Origin: an uncultured Blautia sp.
GTDB taxonomy: Bacteria; Bacillota; Clostridia; Lachnospirales; Lachnospiraceae
DNA length: 52,286 nucleotides
Direction: 5' to 3'
Assembly (NCBI GenBank): GCA_946557785.1
Contig: CAMNTH010000024.1
Location: forward strand, 1-52,286
A program made the translations under genes and the position numbers. Positions 25,110 through 32,988 of the stretch are shown here, one piece after another (within the stretch, counting starts at the first letter, position 1; every line of letters begins with the position of its first letter). The notes beneath the pieces were generated by a model. It saw only the letters and a program-made list of their open reading frames with translations, was not told the origin of the DNA and did no database searches.

Positions 25110-26114
25110 TCAGCGAATGCGGTCAGGGAATCCCACCTTACGCTGTACTTTGCGCAGGGTCTTGGAAGCATAATAATTTGCTTTCTCAGCATTTTCTTTG
25201 ATAATGGAATCAATATAGGCCTTGTCCTTGTAAAGCCGTCCAAATTCCTCCTGAAGCGGCTTTAAAACACTTATTACTGCTTCACCTACTGCAGGTTTTA
25301 ACTCGCCATAGCCCTTGCCTTCAAATTCCCCAACGGTTTCATCAGGTGTTTTTCCTGTACATGCACTGTAAATATCAATGAGATTTTTGATTCCCGGCTG
25401 CTCATCGCTGTAGCGGATACAGCCTTTTGAATCTGTTACTGCACGCTTGCATTTGCGCATGACCGTATCCGGATCATCCATCAGATAAATGCTTCCGTTT
25501 GGATTTTCATCAGACTTTGACATCTTTTTGGACGGATCCTGAAGGCTCATGATCTTAGCGCCCACTTTGCCGATATATGCTTCCGGAACAGTAAAGACAT
25601 CACCGTAAATATTATTAAAACGCTCTGCCACATTTCTGGTAAGCTCCAGGTGCTGCATCTGGTCAATTCCTACAGGCACTACGTCTGCCTGATACAAAAG
25701 AATATCCGCAGCCATCAGAACCGGATAGGTAAACAAGCCCGCATTGATATTGTCCGCATGCTTTGCAGACTTATCCTTAAACTGGGTCATACGGTTCAGT
25801 TCTCCCATATAGGTAAAGCAGTTCAGTATCCATGAAAGCTCTGCATGACCTGAAACATGGGACTGATAATAAATGCAGTTTTTCTTGGGATCAAGACCTG
25901 CAGCGATATACAGGGTCAGAAGATTTCTGGCGCGCCTGCGAAGCTCTGCCGGATCCTGCCTGATGGTAATGGAATGCATATCCACCACACTATAAAAACA
26001 TTCATATTCATCACTTAAAGTCAGCCAGTTTTTCAATGCACCCAGGTAATTGCCAAGTGTCAGATTCCCTGTTGCCTGCATTCCGCTGAATAATACTTTT
26101 TTCCCGTCAATCAT
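25110..26114 (-). CDS. trpS: Tryptophanyl-tRNA synthetase
   Basis: Class I aminoacyl-tRNA synthetase charging tRNA-Trp. The 334 residues show the HIGH-type motif as TGNLTLGNYLGAL near residue 14 and the KMSKS loop as SKKMSKSDENPNG near residue 190, with the tryptophan pocket between (VPVGIDQMQHLELTR). Length is normal. The ATG at 26114 has GGAGG 8 bases upstream, so five extra upstream codons are excluded. Its leader is only about 45 bases, too short for a T-box. It is divergent from luxS. Confidence 0.97.
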   Translation of the reverse strand: MIDGKKVLFSGMQATGNLTLGNYLGALKNWLTLSDEYECFYSVVDMHSITIRQDPAELRRRARNLLTLYIAAGLDPKKNCIYYQSHVSGHAELSWILNCFTYMGELNRMTQFKDKSAKHADNINAGLFTYPVLMAADILLYQADVVPVGIDQMQHLELTRNVAERFNNIYGDVFTVPEAYIGKVGAKIMSLQDPSKKMSKSDENPNGSIYLMDDPDTVMRKCKRAVTDSKGCIRYSDEQPGIKNLIDIYSACTGKTPDETVGEFEGKGYGELKPAVGEAVISVLKPLQEEFGRLYKDKAYIDSIIKENAEKANYYASKTLRKVQRKVGFPDRIR

Positions 26115-26166
26115 GATGCTCTCCTCCAAATATCCATCGTACCTTTTTGTATTTCATTTTTCTATA

Positions 26167-26195
26167 AGTTTATCACTCAGCGCATGGAAAGTCAA
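26167..26195 (-). promoter_or_regulatory. Promoter of trpS
   Basis: Minus-strand TTGACT (26195-26190), 17-base spacer, TAAACT (26172-26167) with TGA directly before it (extended -10). It is divergent from the luxS promoter, with the two -35 boxes four bases apart. Confidence 0.75.
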
Positions 26196-26199
26196 TTAC

Positions 26200-26228
26200 T
26201 TGCATCCTTTGGGATCCTCTGTTAAAAT
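26200..26228 (+). promoter_or_regulatory. Promoter of luxS
   Basis: TTGCAT at 26200-26205, 17-base spacer, TAAAAT at 26223-26228 with TGT directly before it. Leader about 38 bases, so no SAM-type riboswitch fits. Confidence 0.75.
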
Positions 26229-26271
26229 AGTCCTGTAAAAAGTAAAAAATAAAGAGAGCGAGGCATATTTC

Positions 26272-26751
26272 ATGGAAAAGATCACAAGCTTTACCATAGA
26301 CCATTTAAAACTCCAGCCCGGAGTGTATGTTTCCCGTAAAGATTCTGCTGGAGATACGGTCATCACCACATTTGATATCCGTATGACTTCCCCCAATGAA
26401 GAGCCGGTTATGAATACGGCTGAACTTCATGCCATGGAGCATCTGGCTGCAACATTTCTTCGCAATCATCCGGTATATGGCTCCAAAGTGCTTTACTGGG
26501 GACCCATGGGCTGCCGTACAGGCAATTATCTCCTTTTAATCGGGGATTATGAGTCCAAAGATATCCTGCCCCTGATGATCGAAACTTTTGAATTTATCCG
26601 GGATTTCAGAGGTTTTGTTCCGGGAGCCTCTGCAAAAGACTGCGGCAATTACCTGGATATGAACCTTCCCATGGCAAATTATCTGGCAAAAAAATATCTG
26701 GAGAATGTACTCTATCACATTACGCCGGACCGCCTGGTTTATCCTGAATAA
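26272..26751 (+). CDS. luxS: S-ribosylhomocysteine lyase (AI-2 synthase)
   Basis: Cleaves S-ribosylhomocysteine to homocysteine and the AI-2 precursor, serving the activated-methyl cycle and quorum signalling. The 159 residues contain the metal site His53-x-x-Glu56-His57 (LHAMEHL) and Cys124 (AKDCGNY), plus the catalytic Cys81 in GPMGCRTGNYL. All key residues are intact. The gene stands alone between its own promoter and a strong shared terminator; no pfs gene is adjacent. Confidence 0.97.
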   Translation: MEKITSFTIDHLKLQPGVYVSRKDSAGDTVITTFDIRMTSPNEEPVMNTAELHAMEHLAATFLRNHPVYGSKVLYWGPMGCRTGNYLLLIGDYESKDILPLMIETFEFIRDFRGFVPGASAKDCGNYLDMNLPMANYLAKKYLENVLYHITPDRLVYPE

Positions 26752-26803
26752 AAAACAATAAAAAAAGAATCCCGTTTTGCAGGATTCTTTTTTATTGTTT
26801 TTT
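26749..26803. terminator. Long palindromic bidirectional terminator between luxS and the SH3 lipoprotein
   Basis: Arms of about 25 bases: the left arm runs AATAAAAAACAAT then A-run and GAATCC, and the right arm is its complement with one base fewer in the central run. The loop is CGTTTTGCA. It contains the stop codons of both convergent genes. Confidence 0.9.
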
Positions 26804-27236
26804 ATTGCGCAGATGCTGCCGCCGGATCTGTTTGGGTCACATAGTCACCGCTTGCATAGCAGACGGTCCCGTTATAATTCACCTGGATCCATCCGTTGTC
26901 ACTCACGCCTGTACTGGTCAGAGCCGTTCCCGTGGGAACTGAGGTAATAAACTCAGCTTCTGCGCTGCAGTCTGTACGCAGGTTAAGATCTGCTGTGGCA
27001 TAGTAGGTGCCGTCCTGTTTCGTAATATTAACACCGCTGGCTGTCTGCTCGATCACCGGTTCCGGAGTTGGGGTTACCTCTGGCGTCGGGGTCGCTTCCG
27101 GAGTTGGAGTTGGTTCCGGGGTTGGAGTGGCCTTAATAATCGTAACAGTAATATCCTCTCCCCCATCGTCAAAACCGCAGCCCGGAATGCACAGTATCAT
27201 TCCCAGCAGCAAAATCAGCAGTCCGTATTTCTTCAT
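26802..27236 (-). CDS. Lipoprotein with SH3-type domain
   Basis: A 144-residue surface lipoprotein. The signal (MKKYGLLILLLGMILCIPGC) ends at a lipobox Cys. A linker of PTPEPTPTPEATPTPEV-type repeats (about residues 37-60) extends a C-terminal bacterial SH3 domain (about 75-135, DLNLRTDCSAEAEFITSVPTGTALTSTG with the WIQVNYNGTVCYASGDYV strand pair). Such domains bind cell-wall peptides. AAAGGAGG precedes the ATG at 27236, 8 bases away. No enzyme domain is attached, so it may act as a wall-binding or adaptor protein. Confidence 0.85.
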   Translation of the reverse strand: MKKYGLLILLLGMILCIPGCGFDDGGEDITVTIIKATPTPEPTPTPEATPTPEVTPTPEPVIEQTASGVNITKQDGTYYATADLNLRTDCSAEAEFITSVPTGTALTSTGVSDNGWIQVNYNGTVCYASGDYVTQTDPAAASAQ

Positions 27237-27316
27237 AATATTTCCTCCTTTGAAAACACATCGCTGTCTTTCAAGCAAAATTCATTCCTTTAGTGGCATA
27301 GCCTGCTTTACTAATC

Positions 27317-27346
27317 ATAATACCTTATTTATACCATGTTGTGCAA
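27317..27346 (-). promoter_or_regulatory. Promoter of the SH3 lipoprotein gene
   Basis: Minus-strand TTGCAC (27346-27341), 18-base spacer, TATTAT (27322-27317). Confidence 0.55.
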
Positions 27347-27393
27347 GCACTTTTTCACGATTCCCCAACAACCATGCAAAAAATGAAAATAAA

Positions 27394-27422
27394 TTGTACA
27401 TTCCTGCACAATATACTATAAT
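27394..27422 (+). promoter_or_regulatory. Promoter of the cysteine desulfidase family gene
   Basis: TTGTAC at 27394-27399, 17-base spacer, perfect TATAAT at 27417-27422. Confidence 0.75.
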
Positions 27423-27453
27423 ATCTGTATAAAACACGAAAAGGAGAGGCAAA

Positions 27454-28746
27454 ATGAATTCTGCGCTTTACGAAAATTATGTAAATATTCTAAAGCATGA
27501 GCTGGTTCCTGCATTAGGCTGTACAGAACCCATATCCATTGCTTTTGCAGCTGCCAAGGCACGGCAGGTTCTGGGGGAATTCCCGGATAAGATCGAAATG
27601 CACTGCAGCGGAAATATTATCAAAAATGTAAAAGGAGTTACCGTCCCCAATTCCGGCGGTATGAAAGGAATTGATGTCGCTGCCATCCTGGGGGCAGTGG
27701 GGGGGAATGCTGACAAAGCCCTTGAGGTTCTGGAAGGCATTACCCCTGAGCACATACAGCGCACCCGGCAGCTTATGGAAAGCCATATCTGCTCCTGCTC
27801 CCTTTTGGAAAATGTGGCAAACTTATACATAACGGCTAAAGTAAGTAAATGCGGACATTATGCCGCAGTTACCATCGTCAACCAGCATACCAACATCACG
27901 AAAATTGAAAAAGACGGAGAGATTCTCCTGGAGCAGGCTTTGGAAGGGGAAACCGAGGATGCAGGAATAGATAAATCCGCTCTTACTGTCAAAGATATCC
28001 TTGACTTTGCAGATCAGGTTAGAATGGAAGATATCGAAGAGGTTATTGACCGCCAGGTTAAAATGAACACTGCTATCTCCCAGGAAGGCCTGGATAATAA
28101 TTACGGTGCACAGATCGGAAAGACACTAATGCATGTCTGGGGAAAAGGTGTAACCACCAGAGCCTGTGCCAGGGCTGCAGCAGGAAGCGATGCCAGAATG
28201 GGCGGCTGTTCCATGCCTGTGGTCATTAATTCCGGAAGCGGCAACCAGGGCATTACCGTTTCTCTTCCTATCATCGTCCACGCACAGGAATGGGAAGTTT
28301 CCAGAGAAAAAATGTTCCGTTCCCTTGTGGTAAGCAATCTCATTGCCATCCATCAGAAATACTATATAGGCAGCCTATCTGCTTACTGCGGTGCAGTAAG
28401 TGCAGCCTGCGGCGCTGGAGCAGGGATTACTTACATGTACGGCGGAAGCTATGAACAGGTTTCTCTTACCATCATCAACACCCTTGGTAATGTTGGCGGA
28501 ATTGTCTGCGACGGTGCAAAGCCCTCCTGTGCTGCAAAGATCGCCTCCTCCGTGGATGCGGCACTGATGGCTTTCCACTTAAGCATCCAGAACAAAAGCT
28601 TCCTTCCCGGAGAAGGTATCATCAAAGGAGATGTGGAAGAAACCATTAAAAGTATGGGATACATCGGCCGCGTAGGCATGCGGGGAACGGATACGGAAAT
28701 CCTGAATGTCATGATCGACCGTGCAGACATCAATCAGGGCTGCTAA
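27454..28746 (+). CDS. L-cysteine desulfidase family protein (UPF0597/CyuA)
   Basis: A 430-residue member of the UPF0597/serine dehydratase-alpha-like family; characterised members use a [4Fe-4S] cluster to break L-cysteine into pyruvate, ammonia and sulfide. The N-terminal LGCTEPISIAFAAAKA (Cys23) and the later Cys in CGAVSAACGAGAGI and VCDGAKPSCAAKIA provide the expected cluster and active-site Cys. Glycine-rich NSGSGNQGITVSLPI is also typical. AAGGAGAGG precedes the ATG. Monocistronic. It could supply pyruvate and sulfur for Fe-S proteins, or detoxify cysteine; the exact substrate is not proven by sequence. Confidence 0.88.
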   Translation: MNSALYENYVNILKHELVPALGCTEPISIAFAAAKARQVLGEFPDKIEMHCSGNIIKNVKGVTVPNSGGMKGIDVAAILGAVGGNADKALEVLEGITPEHIQRTRQLMESHICSCSLLENVANLYITAKVSKCGHYAAVTIVNQHTNITKIEKDGEILLEQALEGETEDAGIDKSALTVKDILDFADQVRMEDIEEVIDRQVKMNTAISQEGLDNNYGAQIGKTLMHVWGKGVTTRACARAAAGSDARMGGCSMPVVINSGSGNQGITVSLPIIVHAQEWEVSREKMFRSLVVSNLIAIHQKYYIGSLSAYCGAVSAACGAGAGITYMYGGSYEQVSLTIINTLGNVGGIVCDGAKPSCAAKIASSVDAALMAFHLSIQNKSFLPGEGIIKGDVEETIKSMGYIGRVGMRGTDTEILNVMIDRADINQGC

Positions 28747-28756
28747 AACCAAATAC

Positions 28757-28815
28757 AAAACAGCCCCAGGCTGGATTCCTGTTCCTTATGGAAAACCGCA
28801 GTCGGGGCTGTTTTT
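28757..28815. terminator. Bidirectional terminator after the cysteine desulfidase family gene
   Basis: Outer stem AAAACAGCCCC/GGGGCTGTTTT with a weaker internal hairpin, T-run on the plus strand and A-run on the other side. It also serves the convergent TPM-domain gene. Confidence 0.8.
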
Positions 28816-28833
28816 CTTTATACATCTATACGC

Positions 28834-29652
28834 TTAATAGCTTCTGCTGGATCCGGAAAAGCTCTCCCCTGCACTGGTAAAACTGCCGGAGGAACCGCCG
28901 GAAGAATAATGGTCATCATCTTTTGGAAGGGGCGTTCGGGTAGTCATGGTCCGCACATAAATGTCACGTTCCACATCAAGGGATATGCTCTCTTTTTCAA
29001 TATAATCATCTGCATTTGGCATCTGCCGGATGGTTTTCATTTTTCCTTTCTGGTGCATGGTCATAAAAAATACCGGAACTGCCGAAACGGTAAGTGAGAT
29101 GAAAAACGCCGCAGTCAAAAATCCGGCAAAGCTGCCGCTCACATCCATGGGTCTTACGGATTTTCCCAATGACCAGCGCCCAAGGCCTCCCTTTAAAGCC
29201 TTCAGCACTACCTGATAAGCACCGTAAGGGTTATCCTCCTTTAAATATTTCGTGCAGCCATCAAGCAAAATGTCCTGGATGCCGGTATCAAAGGCATACT
29301 GAGCCTCCCCCCGAAAAACAATGGTAACATTCCTTTTCCCCGGCTGGTGGAACAGGCACATGCCATCCTTGTTCTCTCCATAGCCAACCCCCTGCACCTG
29401 CATAAACTCCGCGGCGTACATTCTTTCCTCTTTCTGTACATCCTCTGATATAAGAATGACCGCTTCGAAGCCATAGGTATCATAAATTTCCTCTAATTCC
29501 TGGTTCAGAGCCGCTTCCTCTTCCTCATTAAGAACATCATAATAGTCGTACACCCTATCCTTTCCTGTTCCGGAGGCTGACAGGACATTCACAGGAAGCA
29601 GAAAAAGCATAAAAAATACCGCTGCTGCCAGGCAGTGTCTTTTCCCCTTCAT
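28834..29652 (-). CDS. Membrane protein with TPM domain (YdjH/YgcG-like)
   Basis: A 272-residue protein with a signal peptide (about residues 1-26), an extracellular TPM domain (about 30-145, RVYDYYDVLNEEEEAALNQEL and the AVILISEDVQ strand), a transmembrane segment near residues 177-197 (GFLTAAFFISLTVSAVPVFFM) and a Gly/Ser-rich tail ending in FSGSSRSY. The TPM family is found in photosystem II repair proteins and in YgcG-like membrane proteins. The tail pattern SGGSSGSFTSAG is typical of bacterial YgcG. It starts 1 base after the zinc-ribbon gene stop, and is the last gene of a ydjI-ydjG-ydjH-like group. Confidence 0.85.
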   Translation of the reverse strand: MKGKRHCLAAAVFFMLFLLPVNVLSASGTGKDRVYDYYDVLNEEEEAALNQELEEIYDTYGFEAVILISEDVQKEERMYAAEFMQVQGVGYGENKDGMCLFHQPGKRNVTIVFRGEAQYAFDTGIQDILLDGCTKYLKEDNPYGAYQVVLKALKGGLGRWSLGKSVRPMDVSGSFAGFLTAAFFISLTVSAVPVFFMTMHQKGKMKTIRQMPNADDYIEKESISLDVERDIYVRTMTTRTPLPKDDDHYSSGGSSGSFTSAGESFSGSSRSY

Positions 29653-29653
29653 A

Positions 29654-30754
29654 TCACATCACCCCCAGAAGTCTTAAGATCACAGCGCCGGCAGTAAGTA
29701 AAAGGGTAAGGGGAATGTGGCGTTTCAGCCAGTACTGTACCAAAATTCCTTTTCCCACCGGAAGATCACCGGCCAGCCGCCCTGTCTGGCCATTCATAAT
29801 AAAAGCGTACTGCCGCCCATTCCACTTTGTATTCAAAAACCACACAGGAAACAGACCGTACTTCACATCACCTTTCCCAGAAATCCGCATATCAGCCCCT
29901 TTCTGCCTTACTTCCCCATATCCATTTACCGTATCTGTAAATACCTTTTGCATACTGCTTCTCATTCTTGTATGTACCCGGTCTGTCAGTTCATCCGGCT
30001 CCATATCATATTTGTCCGCTGCATAACCGGACAGATAGGACATCTGAAAGGGCTTTAGTTCCTCATAGGAAAATGGTTCTATGGATTCCATCATGGTATC
30101 GTCGATCTTTTTCGAACCATCTACAGGAATCTTCTGGAATACCATGCTCCCTTTCCTGGTAACATGGAAAATGCTGCTTTCTGTATAACGGTATTTACTG
30201 TCCTGATAAATCCTTGTGTTGATCCCTTCATAAGTAAATCTGCCGGAGGCTTTTAAGTCGTACATCCAGAAAGGTACATACATTCCTGTTACTTCTTCTA
30301 AGTGATTTTCATCTTTAAATACCTTTGGAAGAAGCGGTTTGTTAAGATAATGCTTTCTCAGTGCATCCAGAGCATCCTTTTTAGATTTCTTGAAGGGAAT
30401 AACAAAATCCGGACGGTACATGCCCTCAAACTGTTCCGGCATAACCATAGGATTGTCGCAGTAAGGACATTTCATCGCCCCTCTGGTTTCCTCTGCAATC
30501 AGCTGCGCTCCGCAGGAAGGGCAGTTCCATGCTTTCATCCCTTCCATTTCCCCCTCCATCCATTGTTCCGGGGAAAAGCCTTCCCAGTGGGCGCTTTTTT
30601 CTTCCATGGACTCCCGGAGTTCCTCTTCCTTGATCCTTTCTAATTCTTCCACAGTAAAGGAGCTGTCGCAGAACTCACACACCATCTTCTGGGTTTTGCC
30701 ATCAAAGCCAAGACCTGCTGTACAGTTGGGACATTGGTAATTTACCACACTCAA
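29654..30754 (-). CDS. Double zinc-ribbon membrane-anchored protein (YdjG-like)
   Basis: A 366-residue protein with two CxxC-type zinc ribbons near the N-terminus: CPNC...CEFC (residues 8-29) and CPSC...CPYC (about 78-98). A long beta-rich region follows, and a single C-terminal transmembrane helix (HIPLTLLLTAGAVILRLLGVM). The pattern matches Bacillus YdjG-type proteins. I accept a TTG start at 30754 because GAGGTG lies 7 bases upstream; a GTG two codons later is the alternative. Its place between the SPFH and TPM genes supports a membrane stress or membrane-domain function; biochemical activity is unknown. Confidence 0.85.
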   Translation of the reverse strand: MSVVNYQCPNCTAGLGFDGKTQKMVCEFCDSSFTVEELERIKEEELRESMEEKSAHWEGFSPEQWMEGEMEGMKAWNCPSCGAQLIAEETRGAMKCPYCDNPMVMPEQFEGMYRPDFVIPFKKSKKDALDALRKHYLNKPLLPKVFKDENHLEEVTGMYVPFWMYDLKASGRFTYEGINTRIYQDSKYRYTESSIFHVTRKGSMVFQKIPVDGSKKIDDTMMESIEPFSYEELKPFQMSYLSGYAADKYDMEPDELTDRVHTRMRSSMQKVFTDTVNGYGEVRQKGADMRISGKGDVKYGLFPVWFLNTKWNGRQYAFIMNGQTGRLAGDLPVGKGILVQYWLKRHIPLTLLLTAGAVILRLLGVM

Positions 30755-30794
30755 AATGCGTCACCTCGTTTCGTACTATCTGGCTCTATGGTCA

Positions 30795-31988
30795 TCACTG
30801 CCGCGGTTTCCCGCATTCGCTGCAGAATTTTCCTTTGTTAATCATTCCGCAGGAGCAGACCCATTCTTCTAAGGGTCTTGGACTTCCGCATTCACTGCAG
30901 AATTTCCCTCGGTTTGCCGCACCGCATTTGCAGGTCCAGTCCTCCATTAGGGAACCATGCTTCTGCCCTGCTGCCTGCTGAATCTGGCTTGCTGCAAAAA
31001 GATCCTGTACATTCACACCGCCTGCATTTGCCGCCATATTCATTCCGGCAAAAGCCATGGCGGGACCTGCGTTTTTGTTGGCAGCAGCAGCCTGCATGGC
31101 CAAGGCCTGCGATCCAACCATATGGGCAGCAGCCATACCGGGATTCCTTAGGACAGCACTCTTTTGCAATTCTTTCATCATATTTTCATCTTCTTCTGAC
31201 GCCTTTACACTGGAAATTCCCAGTGAAACAATTTCAATGCCACGAAGCTGACTCCATTTCCTGGAAAGAACCTGATTCAATACGTCTGCAAGCTCTTGCG
31301 TATGTCCCGGAAGGGCACTGTAGCGGATACCCATTTCCGAAATTTTTGCAAAAGCCGGCTGAAGTGCTGTCATCAGCTCGCTTTTTAGCTGTCCGTCCAA
31401 CTCTTCCCTGGTAAATTCCCGCTCCACATTTCCGCAGACATTAGTATAAAATAATATGGGATTGGCGATCCGGTAGCTGTATTCTCCAAAGCATCGAATA
31501 GAAATGTCAATATCCAGCCCTATTTTAGCATCTACCACACGGAAAGGCACAGGACTTGGCGTCCCGTATTTATTTCCCACCAGCTCTTTTGTATTGATAT
31601 AATAAACCCGCTGGTTCTTCGGTGCTTCGCCTCCGAAAGAAAAACGCTTTCCAATGGTTTCAAATACAGCGGCAATACCTTCATCCAGATTGCCGCAGAA
31701 CAGAGACGGCTCTGCTGACACGTCATAAATATACTCGCCCGGCTCTGCGCAGATGTCCACCACTCTTCCCTGCTCCACGATCAGCATACACTGTCCGTCA
31801 CTGACGGCAATTACGGATCCGTTTGTGATCACATGATCGTCCCCCGTGTTTCCTCCTTTTTTGGAGATTTTCTTAACCGCCCTGGTCATTAGAACGTCCG
31901 CCTGCATGGAATCACAGTAAAAATACTCCTTCCATTGATCTGCTAAAGTACCCCTTACAGATTTTGTTATTGCTTTTATTAATCCCAT
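30795..31988 (-). CDS. SPFH-domain protein with C-terminal zinc ribbons (YdjI-like)
   Basis: A 397-residue cytoplasmic protein. The first 290 residues are an SPFH/band 7 domain of the virion core protein/YdjI type (FREYSYRI-like strands, then SALPGHTQELADVLNQVLSRKWSQLRGIEIVSLGISSVKAS). An Ala/Met-rich helical stretch (about 290-340) precedes two zinc ribbons at the C-terminus with CKCG...CSECG and CSCG...CSECG patterns. Bacillus YdjI is thought to join PspA at the membrane; no pspA is seen here. AGGAGG precedes the ATG. It starts the three-gene module and is preceded by a Cys-rich small protein. Confidence 0.88.
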   Translation of the reverse strand: MGLIKAITKSVRGTLADQWKEYFYCDSMQADVLMTRAVKKISKKGGNTGDDHVITNGSVIAVSDGQCMLIVEQGRVVDICAEPGEYIYDVSAEPSLFCGNLDEGIAAVFETIGKRFSFGGEAPKNQRVYYINTKELVGNKYGTPSPVPFRVVDAKIGLDIDISIRCFGEYSYRIANPILFYTNVCGNVEREFTREELDGQLKSELMTALQPAFAKISEMGIRYSALPGHTQELADVLNQVLSRKWSQLRGIEIVSLGISSVKASEEDENMMKELQKSAVLRNPGMAAAHMVGSQALAMQAAAANKNAGPAMAFAGMNMAANAGGVNVQDLFAASQIQQAAGQKHGSLMEDWTCKCGAANRGKFCSECGSPRPLEEWVCSCGMINKGKFCSECGKPRQ

Positions 31989-32022
31989 AAATCCAATTCC
32001 TCCTTCTTTATTCCGGCAGGCT

Positions 32023-32229
32023 TTATTCCCGCTCTTTTCCTATTCGTACAGCTTCTTTGTATATTTCGCATGCTCCCCTATGAAGACAGGATGCATGGGC
32101 GCAGTCCATAAATTCCAGTATCCTTTCTCCTTCTTTCCGGGAGTATTCGCAGCATACAGACTGTATCCCATTACAGGTTCTGCAAAAGCCCGCTAAAAAC
32201 TCTTCAATTATCTCATGATTGTCATTCAT
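32023..32229 (-). CDS. Small Cys-rich protein of unknown function
   Basis: A 68-residue protein with seven Cys in 45 residues: FCRTCN, VCCEYS, then DCAHASC and GAC. Two CxxC-like pairs suggest a zinc or Fe-S site. Charged helices flank them. I start it at the ATG at 32229 (MNDNHEIIEE), 8 bases after AAGGA, rather than the longer open frame. It is 34 bases upstream of the SPFH gene and shares its promoter, so it may belong to the same membrane module. I do not recognise the family. Confidence 0.75.
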   Translation of the reverse strand: MNDNHEIIEEFLAGFCRTCNGIQSVCCEYSRKEGERILEFMDCAHASCLHRGACEIYKEAVRIGKERE

Positions 32230-32259
32230 ACTGATCATCCTTTTTATGTTCTTTTTATC

Positions 32260-32288
32260 AGAATACAATATTCTGCCCGTTTTTTCAA
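32260..32288 (-). promoter_or_regulatory. Promoter of the Cys-rich/SPFH/zinc-ribbon/TPM operon
   Basis: Minus-strand TTGAAA (32288-32283), 17-base spacer, TATTCT (32265-32260). It looks like a housekeeping promoter, not an extracytoplasmic sigma-factor type. Confidence 0.7.
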
Positions 32289-32328
32289 TTCTATAATAAT
32301 TTCTTTTCTTTTTTCCCTAAGCTTATGC

Positions 32329-32357
32329 TTGCAATTACCTTTTTCCGGAATTATAAT
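32329..32357 (+). promoter_or_regulatory. Promoter of the gene at 32415
   Basis: TTGCAA at 32329-32334, 17-base spacer, perfect TATAAT at 32352-32357. Confidence 0.8.
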
Positions 32358-32414
32358 GACAGAAGAAGGCAGAAACGATTCTGCATGGATATCATATGAA
32401 AGGAAGTGTATATT

Positions 32415-32939
32415 ATGAATCAGGAGTTATATAATGAAGCAGTCCAGTCCGGCATACTATCCAAAAACTTAATCAGCACGCTTCTGGAATGCATGGAATA
32501 CAGCAGTATTTCTTTTATTAACTGGTCGATCGAAGTACTGGGTATCATTAAGACACGCCTTGACCGCGGAGACAAGATCACAGATGAGGTTTCCGGCATT
32601 ACCTACACTGCAAAAACATTCCGGGATTTTGTTGAAAAGAATTTTTCTTCCTATATTGTCAGCCAGGTTTTTGCCAATTCCAGAAAAGCAGAAAAAATCT
32701 ATTTCTCACTGGAAGCATGCGAGGATGGCTACAATCTGATCATGGCCGACTCCTCCAAAAACAAAACCTACCAGTGGATCTCCAGCTTAAGCGAACGCTT
32801 CTCCCTGGTTCAGATGATCGCTACCGGAATTGTCTATGTAAAAGATGTAAAAAACAATACATACCAGCCTTTTATCTCCGGAAGAGGCAAATACTGCCGC
32901 TATGACAGGGAAAAAGGACGTATTATCGAACTCATATAA
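32415..32939 (+). CDS. Hypothetical protein
   Basis: A 174-residue soluble protein that I do not recognise. It is mixed alpha/beta: helical start (NQELYNEAVQSGILSKNLIST), a middle with ISFINWSIEVLGIIKTRLDRGDKI and a charged C-terminus ending in YDREKGRIIELI. No signal peptide, membrane segment or metal motif. The ATG at 32415 follows AAGGAAG by 8 bases. It has its own consensus promoter and a strong terminator, so it is a real monocistronic gene. The strong signals suggest steady expression. Confidence 0.8.
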   Translation: MNQELYNEAVQSGILSKNLISTLLECMEYSSISFINWSIEVLGIIKTRLDRGDKITDEVSGITYTAKTFRDFVEKNFSSYIVSQVFANSRKAEKIYFSLEACEDGYNLIMADSSKNKTYQWISSLSERFSLVQMIATGIVYVKDVKNNTYQPFISGRGKYCRYDREKGRIIELI

Positions 32940-32944
32940 ATTCC

Positions 32945-32984
32945 AAAGAGCACTGCCCCTTTAAAAGGACAGTGCTCTTTTTTT
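32945..32984. terminator. Bidirectional terminator after the gene at 32415
   Basis: Stem AAAGAGCACTG/CAGTGCTCTTT with inner partial pairing and a run of seven T; it also serves the convergent RNase H gene. Confidence 0.9.
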
Positions 32985-32988
32985 GATA

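Noticed and set aside
26115..26195. T-box leader upstream of trpS
   Set aside because: The promoter is about 50 bases from the start codon, leaving no room for a T-box.
27050..27130. Tandem repeat in DNA (Thr-Pro-Glu coding)
   Set aside because: It encodes the low-complexity linker of the SH3 lipoprotein; no CRISPR or mobile element character.
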